A stretch of DNA of 64,000 nucleotides from Halomonas denitrificans (lineage in GTDB: Bacteria > Pseudomonadota > Gammaproteobacteria > Xanthomonadales > Wenzhouxiangellaceae): NCBI GenBank assembly GCA_019800895.1, contig JAHVKF010000002.1, forward strand, positions 372,001 through 436,000, read 5' to 3'. Each line of letters opens with the position of its first letter. Position 1 is the first letter of the stretch. Under the pieces are notes generated by a model, which saw nothing but the letters and a program-made list of their open reading frames with translations, was not told where the DNA came from and did not search any database. A program made the position numbers and the translations under genes. Of the stretch, positions 1 through 8,624 are shown piece by piece.

Positions 1-871
1 GGTCCATCGCGGGCCCCGGGGGCCTGGACAGGCCGACCGGGATCTCCACTTCGCCGTAGTAGACGAAGGTGTCGCCGAAGTACTCGTCGGTGATCGCGAC
101 GGCATCGGGAAACTCGGGTGCGGCGAGCATCACCCCGGGCGCGCCGGGATCGAACTCGATCGTGTCGCGATAGAGGTAGTAGTCCGGGTGGGTGGTGAAC
201 CGGGCCAGCAGGCGGTCGGGCCCGAGGGCGATCGTCTCGACGCGGAATGCCTGTTCCGGAAGCAGCGGATCGCTGCGGCCGGTCAGCTGCTCACCGGCGC
301 TGCTGAAATCGCTGAGCAGGGTGTCCAGCCCGGAACCGTTCGGCCCGAGCGGTTCCGGCGGAATCGTTGCCGGCCCGCTGGGGGACACATCCGCCGGTGC
401 CGATTCGGCCGCCGGCAGGTCGACGGTGATCATCTGGCGGTGCGGCGGGTAGCACACGCCGAGGTCGGCGCAGCCCTGGAACTTCACCGACAGCTCCACC
501 GGTCCCGATGTCGGCCGGGCGACCAGCGGAACCTCGATCGCAGCGCGTTCGCGGTAGATCTCCACCTCGCCGAAGAACTCGTCCTCGTAGCGTCGGCCCG
601 CGTCGATCGCGAGCTCGCCCACCGTCACGGCCTCGCTGGCGCCCTCGACGCCGAACGCGTGGCGATACATGTAATAGCCGTCGGCGATCGTCCAGCGCAG
701 CTCTACCGTGGACGCATCGAGCGCCTCGGCCTCGAGCGAGAACGCCTGCTCGACCGGCAGCAGGTCGGCCGGGTCGATCTGGGCGACGGCCGGGGCGGCG
801 GCGAGGAGCAGCCCGGCCCACCCGGCGCGCATCTTCGATCCCGAGCTCAGGAATCGTCGCCACATGATCAT
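1..871 (-). CDS. dsbD: Thiol:disulfide interchange protein DsbD, N-terminal part (runs off the left edge)
   Basis: The reading frame is open from the ATG at 871 to the window edge (290 codons). Residues 14-31 form a signal peptide. Residues ~32-165 are a DsbD-alpha domain with the C-x5-C pair at C134 and C140 (CADLGVCYPP), as in E. coli nDsbD. From about residue 204 a second, related domain begins: LPEQAF echoes VEQAF, YYLYRD echoes YYMYRH, and DEYFGDTFVYYGEVE echoes the DEFFGEVE segment. The N-terminal domain is therefore tandemly duplicated. The transmembrane and thioredoxin domains would lie outside the window. DsbD carries reducing power from cytoplasmic thioredoxin to periplasmic thiol proteins. 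The start ATG overlaps the cutA stop (ATGA), so the two are probably translationally coupled. A second in-frame ATG lies at 865. Confidence 0.88.
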   Translation of the reverse strand, partial: MIMWRRFLSSGSKMRAGWAGLLLAAAPAVAQIDPADLLPVEQAFSLEAEALDASTVELRWTIADGYYMYRHAFGVEGASEAVTVGELAIDAGRRYEDEFFGEVEIYRERAAIEVPLVARPTSGPVELSVKFQGCADLGVCYPPHRQMITVDLPAAESAPADVSPSGPATIPPEPLGPNGSGLDTLLSDFSSAGEQLTGRSDPLLPEQAFRVETIALGPDRLLARFTTHPDYYLYRDTIEFDPGAPGVMLAAPEFPDAVAITDEYFGDTFVYYGEVEIPVGLSRPPGPAMD

Positions 872-1206
872 GCCTCGCTCCCGTCCAGCCAGCGCCGGAC
901 CCACGCGGCGTAGTCGTCGGACGCATCGACGACCGGCACCGCCAGAACCTCCGGGACGTCGTAGGGATGCAGTTCGGCGAGTGCGGCCTTCAGGGCGGGG
1001 AGCGCGGCTCGGGTGGTCTTCAGGGTCAAGGGAATCTCCTCGTCGTGCTGGATGGCGCCGCCCCACGGATAGGTCGAGCCCACGGCGGCGCCCACGGTGA
1101 CGCAGGCGGCCAGGCGGCGGTCGACCAGGGCCTCGGACAGCGTCCGGGCCTGGCCGACATCGGCGCAGGTGGTATGGACCAGCAACAGGTCGTCGGGTTC
1201 GCTCAT
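868..1206 (-). CDS. cutA: Divalent-cation tolerance protein CutA
   Basis: A 112-residue protein with the CutA1 layout: an early LLVHTTCADVGQA strand, the RRLAACVTV motif, and an aromatic-rich centre (STYPWGG) followed by EIPLTLKTT and HPYDVPEVL. CutA is a trimeric, PII-like cytoplasmic protein linked to copper/divalent-metal tolerance, with an unsettled biochemical role. The start at 1206 (MSEPDD) gives the usual family length; an upstream in-frame extension is not family-like. It is the first gene of a pair with dsbD, which overlaps its stop codon, an arrangement common in gammaproteobacteria. Confidence 0.92.
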   Translation of the reverse strand: MSEPDDLLLVHTTCADVGQARTLSEALVDRRLAACVTVGAAVGSTYPWGGAIQHDEEIPLTLKTTRAALPALKAALAELHPYDVPEVLAVPVVDASDDYAAWVRRWLDGSEA

Positions 1207-1265
1207 TTCGTCGGTCCGGGGCGGTAGGGCTTCAGCAGACCCGCGCAGGGCGCGATTCCTTGCGC

Positions 1266-1271
1266 ATTCTA
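1266..1271 (-). promoter_or_regulatory. Putative -10 element for cutA-dsbD
   Basis: TAGAAT on the minus strand, 59 nt upstream of the cutA start. It resembles the sigma-70 -10 consensus; I see no good -35 at 16-18 nt spacing. Confidence 0.35.
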
Positions 1272-1329
1272 TCCGTTCGCCGGCCACGCCCCGTGGGTCG
1301 AGGTCGCAGGCGGTTTTTCCTGCCCGGGC

Positions 1330-1358
1330 CTTGAAATGCCGCCACGAGGGCTCCATTT
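1330..1358 (+). promoter_or_regulatory. Sigma-32 (heat-shock) promoter of groESL
   Basis: CTTGAAA (1330-1336), a 14-nt spacer, then CTCCATTT (1351-1358). This matches the sigma-32 consensus CTTGAAA-N(11-16)-CCCCATNT at all but one defined position. It lies in the 328-nt gap between cutA and groES, implying a leader of about 170 nt. No CIRCE inverted repeat (HrcA operator) is visible, so RpoH control is the likely mode. Confidence 0.75.
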
Positions 1359-1534
1359 GCCGGGACAAGCCGGACGTGAAGTGCACCACGTGGCGATCGA
1401 CGACGGAATTTCACCCTCGCCCGGTCGCGCCGCGCCTCACGGTTCGAACGAAACCGGACGGTACGTGACGGCTACGTACCGGACTTTTTTCGACTGTCCA
1501 TTCAATCCTGAAGAGTGTGAAGGGAGAACAACCC

Positions 1535-1825
1535 ATGAATCTGCGTCCCCTGCATGATCGCGTGATCGTCAAGCGTGTCGAGGAAGAACGAACCACCGCC
1601 GGTGGCATCGTGATTCCGGACAGTGCAACCGAAAAGCCCATCAAGGGCGAGGTGCTGGCGGTCGGCAACGGCAAGATCCTCGAAGACGGCAGCAAGCGCG
1701 AGCTCGACATCAAGGTCGGCGACAAGGTGCTGTTCGGCAAGTACTCCGGCACCGAAGTCAAGGTCGAAGGCGAGGAACTTCTGGTGATGCGCGAAGACGA
1801 CGTCATGGCGGTCATCGAAGGCTGA
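1535..1825 (+). CDS. groES: Co-chaperonin GroES (Hsp10)
   Basis: A 96-residue protein, the standard length, beginning [14 protein letters not shown]. The mobile-loop region reads [16 protein letters not shown] and the C-terminal strand [15 protein letters not shown]. GroES forms the heptameric lid of the GroEL folding chamber in the cytoplasm. The ATG at 1535 is chosen over an upstream GTG because AGGGAG lies 8 nt before it and the family starts at this methionine. It is followed after 81 nt by groEL and preceded by a sigma-32-like promoter. Confidence 0.98.
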   Translation: MNLRPLHDRVIVKRVEEERTTAGGIVIPDSATEKPIKGEVLAVGNGKILEDGSKRELDIKVGDKVLFGKYSGTEVKVEGEELLVMREDDVMAVIEG

Positions 1826-1870
1826 TTGCCGCGACCGTTGTCGCGTACGACCCGCAACCGCATTCCGTAG

Positions 1871-3556
<1,686 letters not shown>

Positions 3557-3602
3557 GTGCCCGCGACCGCATCTTCCGCTCCAGGGCGACACTTCGCGCC
3601 CG

Positions 3603-3682
3603 TTCGCGATGCTCATGTACACGATTCGTACACTGCGCTCGCTCACCGGCGCTCATCGCCGCCCTGAAACGGAATCTGCTAG
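3603..3682 (+). repeat. Interspersed ~80-bp repeat, copy 1
   Basis: Begins TCGCGATGCTCATGTACA, contains a GTACA...GTAC inverted pair, continues through GCTCATCGCCG and ends GCTAG. A second copy lies at 3788-3866 in the same orientation with few mismatches and small indels. It lies between the groEL stop and the terminator. I see no coding potential. The form resembles short palindromic intergenic repeats of gammaproteobacteria. Confidence 0.7.
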
Positions 3683-3708
3683 TCGTTCCGGCTCATTGCC
3701 AGAAAGAC

Positions 3709-3743
3709 CAGAAACCCCGGCCACTGTGCCGGGGTTTCTGTTT
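3709..3743 (+). terminator. Rho-independent terminator after groESL
   Basis: A perfect 13-bp stem (3709-3721 with 3728-3740), 6-nt loop CACTGT, then TTT. The A-rich 5' arm (CAGAAA) and T-rich 3' arm could let it work in both directions. It is the clearest intrinsic terminator in the window. The 421-nt gap 3557-3977 holds this, two repeat copies and the next gene's promoter. Confidence 0.85.
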
Positions 3744-3787
3744 GCGCGGCCAGATCTTCCGGCCCGGCCTCGGCGCTTTGCTTCGGC

Positions 3788-3866
3788 TCGCGATGCTCAT
3801 GTACAGATGCGTACATTCCGCTTGGTCGCTCGAGGCTCATCGCCGACCCGAACCTCGATCCGCTAG
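3788..3866 (+). repeat. Interspersed ~80-bp repeat, copy 2
   Basis: Same orientation as copy 1 and nearly identical at both ends (TCGCGATGCTCATGTACA at the left, GCTCATCGCCG and GCTAG toward the right). The two copies bracket the terminator. Confidence 0.7.
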
Positions 3867-3951
3867 CCGCTTGCCGTAAACAACCGCGCAAGCCTCGAGA
3901 AGCCCCGGCCGGTCGATGGCACGCGTTCGTCCAGGCTCCACTCGTGCCGTT

Positions 3952-3974
3952 TACACTGGGCGAAAGGAGGTGAT
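3952..3974 (+). promoter_or_regulatory. -10 element and very strong Shine-Dalgarno of the amidoligase operon
   Basis: TACACT (3952-3957) is a plausible -10 element. AAAGGAGGTGAT (3963-3974) contains an 11-nt perfect complement of the 16S rRNA 3' tail, with GGAGG seven nucleotides before the GTG start. It is the strongest ribosome-binding site I see in the window and fixes the GTG at 3978 as the start. Confidence 0.6.
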
Positions 3975-3977
3975 GGA

Positions 3978-4973
3978 GTGATCGAATTCCGACCGTTGCC
4001 CTGGCTCGAAACGGCGGAGGGAACGCCGCGTCGGGTCGGGGTCGAACTGGAGATGGCCGGCGTCGATGCCGAGACCATCGCACGCGCCGTGACCGACGAG
4101 GTCGGCGGCCGCTTCGATGCCGACAGCGCGTTTTCCGGTCACGTCGTGGATTCCGAGCTCGGCGAGTTCCGCGTCGAGCTCGACGCGGAAATCCTCACCT
4201 CCCGCCGCTACCTCGATTCGCTCCAGCAGATCGGCATCGACCTCGGCGGCGGGGCGGTCCGCGACAACGTCGAATCGCTCCTGTCGCGCTTGACCGGCCT
4301 GGTCGTTCCCCATGAACTGGTCTGCCCGCCGGTGCCGCTGGACGCGCTGCCGCGGATCGACGCGATCCGACACCGCCTCAACGAGGCCGGCGCCCGGGGC
4401 ACGGAGGCGTCCGCCCTTTATGCCTTCGGCCTGCAGTTCAACATCGAGATCCACGACGACGGCGTGCCCGCACTGCTGTCGATCCTGCGTGCCTTCCTGC
4501 TCCGGGTCGATGCGATCATCGAAAAGGAAGACATCGATTTCTCGCGCAAGCTGACCCCGTACGTGCACTCGTTTCCGGAGGATTTCGTCGCCCACCTGCT
4601 CGACCCCGACTACGCGCCGACGCGAGAGGGACTGATCGACGACTACCTGCGCTTCTCGCCGACCCGGAACCGGCCCCTGGACGCGCTGCCGCTGTTCGCC
4701 TGGCTGGATGCGGACCGGGTCGCCGCCGCGCCGGTCGAGCATGCGCTGATCAAGGCGCGGCCGGCCTGGCACTACCGGCTGCCGAATTGCCGCATCGATG
4801 ACCCCGACTGGACGCTCGCCCAGCCCTGGTCGGAATGGGTGGAGGTCGAGTGCCTGGCGGCCCAACCGCGCGAGCTGGTCCGGACCGCGCGTCGGCGCCT
4901 GGCGTCTTCGAGCGCCTTGAAGCGGTGGTGGGCCGGCGCCTGGCGGGCACTGACGTCTCGCGGCGGCTCGTGA
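3978..4973 (+). CDS. Amidoligase-family protein (glutamine-synthetase fold)
   Basis: 331 residues matching the Amidoligase_2 family (COOH-NH2 ligases with a glutamine-synthetase-like fold). The N-terminal strand RRVGVELEMAGV carries the paired glutamates (GVELEM) expected to bind metal and ATP. Other family-like segments are GLQFNIEIH, DFSRKLTPYVHSFP and FSPTRNRPLDALP. The family is predicted to form amide bonds on amino acids or peptides using ATP; the substrate here is unknown. The C-terminus is basic and tryptophan-rich. The stop overlaps the next start (GTGA), and this gene plus a class I amidotransferase-like hydrolase is a recurring pair in bacteria (Iyer and colleagues, amidoligase survey). 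Confidence 0.85.
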   Translation: MIEFRPLPWLETAEGTPRRVGVELEMAGVDAETIARAVTDEVGGRFDADSAFSGHVVDSELGEFRVELDAEILTSRRYLDSLQQIGIDLGGGAVRDNVESLLSRLTGLVVPHELVCPPVPLDALPRIDAIRHRLNEAGARGTEASALYAFGLQFNIEIHDDGVPALLSILRAFLLRVDAIIEKEDIDFSRKLTPYVHSFPEDFVAHLLDPDYAPTREGLIDDYLRFSPTRNRPLDALPLFAWLDADRVAAAPVEHALIKARPAWHYRLPNCRIDDPDWTLAQPWSEWVEVECLAAQPRELVRTARRRLASSSALKRWWAGAWRALTSRGGS

Positions 4974-5746
4974 GTCGCCCGGTGATCGGCGTCACCGGCC
5001 CCGATCGCGGCGGCCTGGCGGCCTGGTGGTTCTCCGCCCTGGGCGTGCGCCTGGCCGGGGGCCGCCCGCTGCGCATCCGGCCCCGTCGACCGCATCCGAT
5101 CGACGCGGTCGACGGACTGATCATCGGCGGCGGGGCCGACGTCAGCCCCGACCTCTACGGCCAGCAACGGCGGCTGCCGGTCGGCGAACTGGCCGACCGG
5201 GGCGCATCCGGCTGGCGACGGGCACTGGGCTACGTGCTCTTTCCCCTGCTCTGGCTCGTCCGCCGCGTGCTCAGCAAGAAACACGGCGGCCTGGACGCCG
5301 ACCGCGATGCGCTGGAGACCGGCCTGATCCGCCAGGCGCTGGCGACCGGCCGGCCGATGCTCGGAATCTGTCGCGGGATGCAATTGATCAACGTGACCTG
5401 CGGCGGCTCCTTGCACCAGTCCCTGACCGGCTTCTACGACGAGGTCGCCCAGATCCGCTCGGTGCTGCCGCGCAAGAAGGTCCGCATCGCGCCGGGCAGC
5501 CGACTCGCGGCGATCCTCGGCTGCACCCGTTGTCGAGTCAATTCGCTGCATTCCCAGGCCATCGACCGCCTGGCCGACGGACTGTCCGCGGTCGCGCGCG
5601 AATCCAACGGCGTGATGCAGGCCTGGGAGCATACGGGCGAACCGCTGCGGCTCGGCGTTCAGTGGCACCCCGAGTACCTGCCGCAGCGTGCCGAGCAACG
5701 GGCGTTGTTCCAGGCCCTGGTCGACGCCGCCGGGAATCGTCCGTGA
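4970..5746 (+). CDS. Gamma-glutamyl hydrolase-like class I amidotransferase (peptidase C26/PuuD type)
   Basis: 258 residues from the GTG at 4970. The class I glutamine-amidotransferase motifs are intact: IIGGGADVSPDLYG, the nucleophile elbow GICRGMQLINV (Cys) and GVQWHPEY (His-Glu). PuuD-type relatives cleave gamma-glutamyl amide bonds, so this enzyme may trim or recycle what the preceding amidoligase makes. Unusually, a hydrophobic stretch (LGYVLFPLLWLVRRVL) sits between the fold's first strands and the nucleophile, which could anchor the protein to the membrane. It overlaps the amidoligase stop by 4 nt and is followed by glnE after 13 nt. Confidence 0.85.
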   Translation: MSRPVIGVTGPDRGGLAAWWFSALGVRLAGGRPLRIRPRRPHPIDAVDGLIIGGGADVSPDLYGQQRRLPVGELADRGASGWRRALGYVLFPLLWLVRRVLSKKHGGLDADRDALETGLIRQALATGRPMLGICRGMQLINVTCGGSLHQSLTGFYDEVAQIRSVLPRKKVRIAPGSRLAAILGCTRCRVNSLHSQAIDRLADGLSAVARESNGVMQAWEHTGEPLRLGVQWHPEYLPQRAEQRALFQALVDAAGNRP

Positions 5747-5759
5747 GCGGTGCCGGACG

Positions 5760-8375
5760 ATGAGCGACCAGCGGCGATCGGACGCACCTGCCCTCGACGT
5801 GGAGGCGTTCGTCCACGCTTCGGCCTACGCGTCCGAAGCACTGCGGCGCTGGTCGCTGAACCCCGATTGGCTCGACGGCGACCAGCCGGCCGACGATCCC
5901 GAGCTGCCGCTGGACGCTCGACTGCGCCGCAAGCGTCAGCTCGAGAGCCTGCGCATCCTCTGGGGAGAGCTGCGGGGGCGGCACGACGTCGAGCGCACCG
6001 GGTCGCTGCTGTCCGCGCTGGCGCGTGACTGCCTCGGCGGGGCGCTGGACGCCGCGCTGGCCCGCGTTGGCGATCTCCATGGCCAGCTGCCGGGCGGCCC
6101 GCGATTGGCCGTGCTGGCGTTGGGCAAGCTCGGCGGCGACGAGCTGAACTTCAACTCGGATCTCGACCTGGTGTTCGCCCACGGCGCGGACGGTGAAAGC
6201 GACGGCCGTCGGAGGCTGCCGGCGCGGGAGTATCTTGCCCGCGTCGCCCGCGAGCTGTCCACGCTGATGGAGCAGGTCACCGCCGACGGACGCGCCTGGG
6301 TGATCGATACCCGACTCCGTCCCTACGGTCAGTCGGGTGCGTTGGTGCTGTCGGTCGATGCGATGGAGCAGTATTTCGTCAGCGAAGGTCGCGCATGGGA
6401 ACGCTACGCATGGCTCAAGGCGGGCCTGGCGGCCGGCGACACCGCGGTCGGCCGGCAGCTGATCGATCGGCTCGGTCCGTTCGTCTTCCGCCGCTACCTC
6501 GACTACGGGCTGTTCGACAGCCTGCGCGACCTGCACCTGGAAATCGACCGCAAGAGCCGGCGCGAGGACCTGGCCGACGACGTCAAGCGCGGCCCCGGCG
6601 GCATTCGCGAGCTCGAGTTCCTGATCCAGAGCCTGCAGCTTCTGCGCGGCGGACGCGAACCCTCGCTGCGCACTCCGGGGTTCCTGCCCGCACTGCGGGC
6701 GGCACGCGACCTGCGCCTGCTGGACCCGGACGAAGCCGATTCGCTCGGCGACTGCTACCGTTTCCTGCGCGCACTGGAGAATCGCCTGCAGGCCGTGACC
6801 GGCCGACAGACCCATGAGCTTCCCGAACGCCCGGAGGCGCGCACCGCACTGGCCACGCTGATGGGTGCCGAGGGCTGGCCGGCGCTGGTCGAGCGACTGG
6901 ACGCGGTGCGCCGGATCGTTCGAACGTCGTTCCAGGCGCGCTTCGAGCGACCCGAGCCGGCAGCGCCCGGCGCAAGCACGGGTCGTGGACGGGGCTCGTC
7001 CGAGGCCGGGTCGTCGTCGGCACCGACGATGCCGTGGCCGCCGGGAGACGACCTCGAGCAGCGCCTGGCCAGCCTGGGGTTCGCGGTACCGGACGTCGCG
7101 GCCGCCGCCCTCTCCCGCCTGGCGCGCAGGCTGGAACGACGCCCCCTTTCGGCCGAAGCGCGCCGTCGCCTCGATCGCCTGATGCCGCGGTTGCTGGAGA
7201 AGACGCTCGAGCCGGAGGATCCCGACACCGGCTTCGAGGACCTGCTGGAGCTGGTCGAAACGATCGCCCGGCGCTCGGCCTACCTGTCCCTGCTGCACGA
7301 ACGGCCGCGAACGCTGGAGCGGACCGTGCGCGTGTTCCGGCTTTCCGGGCGGGTCGCGCACTGGGTGATCGGCGCGCCGCAACTGCTCGACGACCTGCTC
7401 GACCCGATCAACGGCTTCGACCTGCCCGAGGCGCCGAAGGTGCTGCCGGACGACCCGGAGAGCACGCTGGACGCGCTCGCGCGCTACCGCCAGGCCGGCT
7501 TCGTCCGGACCGCGCTCGGTCAGCTCGACGATGCACTGGACCGCAGAACGGCGCGGCAACAGCTGACCCGACTGGCCGAATCGGTGCTCGACGCGGTGGC
7601 CCGCCTGACCCTGGCCGAGCCGGACCGTGTCGCGATGATCGGTTACGGAAACCTCGGCGCCGGCGAGTTGCACTACAGCTCCGATCTCGACCTGGTCTTC
7701 CTGCACCCCGCCGGCGATCCTCCCCTGCGCGGCATCCAACGCCTGATCAACGCGCTCCAGCTTCCCCTGCCCGGGGGAAAGCTCTACCCGGTCGACACCC
7801 GCCTGCGCCCGAACGGCAATGCCGGCCTCCTGGTCACGGCGATGGACCGCTTCGAGGCCTACCAGTCGGACCAGGCCTGGACCTGGGAACACCAGGCGCT
7901 GATCCGGGCGCGCGCGGTCCGCGGTCCCGACGACCTGGTCGATCGCTTCGATCGACTCCGTCGGGACGTGCTGTGCCGGCCGCGCGATCACGATCGGACG
8001 CGCGACGAGATCGTCCGGATGCGCCGGCGCCAGATGGCTCAGCGAACCGAAACGCCGGTCAAGCGCGTACTCGGCCACGTCCAGTTCATCGCCGAGTACG
8101 GCATCCTGACCCGCGCCGCGGACGAACCCGGCCTGATCGATGCGCGCGAGACCGGCGAGCAGCTCCGCGCGCTCGGCGAGACCGGCTGGCTGGACGGCGA
8201 GCGCATCGCGCAGTTGCGCGACCTCCATGCCGAGGCCTGCGTGCTGCGCGACCGCAGCTTTCTCCGCCGGGGCGTAGCGACGGCGACCGCCGATGATCTC
8301 GTCGAAGCGGCCGAGCGTGCGTGGGATGCCGTGTTCGGGCAGACCGTCCGCGGTCCGGGCGGCGCGGTACACTAG
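5760..8375 (+). CDS. glnE: Bifunctional glutamine synthetase adenylyltransferase/adenylyl-removing enzyme
   Basis: 871 residues, somewhat shorter than the ~946 of E. coli. Two nucleotidyltransferase domains are visible: the N-terminal adenylyl-removing domain with LGKLGGDELNFNSDLDLVF and the C-terminal adenylylating domain with YGNLGAGELHYSSDLDLVF. Each is followed by its helical domain (VKRGPGGIRELEFLIQ in the first). A Gly/Ser-rich linker near residues 400-425 separates the halves. GlnE adjusts glutamine synthetase activity in response to PII. The ATG at 5760 is 13 nt after the amidotransferase-like gene, so nitrogen control is transcriptionally linked to the amidoligase pair. Confidence 0.96.
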   Translation: MSDQRRSDAPALDVEAFVHASAYASEALRRWSLNPDWLDGDQPADDPELPLDARLRRKRQLESLRILWGELRGRHDVERTGSLLSALARDCLGGALDAALARVGDLHGQLPGGPRLAVLALGKLGGDELNFNSDLDLVFAHGADGESDGRRRLPAREYLARVARELSTLMEQVTADGRAWVIDTRLRPYGQSGALVLSVDAMEQYFVSEGRAWERYAWLKAGLAAGDTAVGRQLIDRLGPFVFRRYLDYGLFDSLRDLHLEIDRKSRREDLADDVKRGPGGIRELEFLIQSLQLLRGGREPSLRTPGFLPALRAARDLRLLDPDEADSLGDCYRFLRALENRLQAVTGRQTHELPERPEARTALATLMGAEGWPALVERLDAVRRIVRTSFQARFERPEPAAPGASTGRGRGSSEAGSSSAPTMPWPPGDDLEQRLASLGFAVPDVAAAALSRLARRLERRPLSAEARRRLDRLMPRLLEKTLEPEDPDTGFEDLLELVETIARRSAYLSLLHERPRTLERTVRVFRLSGRVAHWVIGAPQLLDDLLDPINGFDLPEAPKVLPDDPESTLDALARYRQAGFVRTALGQLDDALDRRTARQQLTRLAESVLDAVARLTLAEPDRVAMIGYGNLGAGELHYSSDLDLVFLHPAGDPPLRGIQRLINALQLPLPGGKLYPVDTRLRPNGNAGLLVTAMDRFEAYQSDQAWTWEHQALIRARAVRGPDDLVDRFDRLRRDVLCRPRDHDRTRDEIVRMRRRQMAQRTETPVKRVLGHVQFIAEYGILTRAADEPGLIDARETGEQLRALGETGWLDGERIAQLRDLHAEACVLRDRSFLRRGVATATADDLVEAAERAWDAVFGQTVRGPGGAVH
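8368..8373 (+). promoter_or_regulatory. Putative -10 element for the zinc-finger gene
   Basis: TACACT inside the end of glnE, 32 nt before the GTG at 8406; no recognisable -35. Confidence 0.35.
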
Positions 8376-8405
8376 CGGATCAGACTTCGACCCGATGGAT
8401 CTGCC

Positions 8406-8624
8406 GTGAACTCGCCTGCCCCCGACGCCGACGCCGAGAACCGCACGAAGCGCCCGGCCAACGCCGAATCCACCTACGTCGTGTCCCGCGACGACCTGCC
8501 CCTGAGTTGCCCGACGCCGGACATGGTGCTCTGGAACTCGCACCCGCGGGTGTACCTCCCGATCGAGAAGACCGGACAGGCCAAGTGCCCCTACTGCGGT
8601 GCCGAGTTCAAGCTCGAGGACTGA
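8406..8624 (+). CDS. Small zinc-finger (CHCC-type) domain protein
   Basis: 72 residues from a GTG start. The C-terminal half carries Cys/His ligands of the zf-CHCC family (related to mitochondrial NDUFS6): LSCPTPDMVLWNSHPRVYLP, then KCPYCGAEFKLED. The N-terminal third is polar and probably disordered. Such proteins are widespread and conserved in proteobacteria, with no assigned function. It lies 30 nt after glnE and has its own possible -10 element. Confidence 0.85.
   Translation: MNSPAPDADAENRTKRPANAESTYVVSRDDLPLSCPTPDMVLWNSHPRVYLPIEKTGQAKCPYCGAEFKLED

Noticed and set aside
1207-1534. CIRCE element (HrcA operator) upstream of groES
   Set aside because: No TTAGCACTC-N9-GAGTGCTAA inverted repeat is present.
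3557-3977. tRNA or small structured RNA in the groEL downstream gap
   Set aside because: No cloverleaf or CCA end; the palindromes are explained by the terminator and the two repeat copies.
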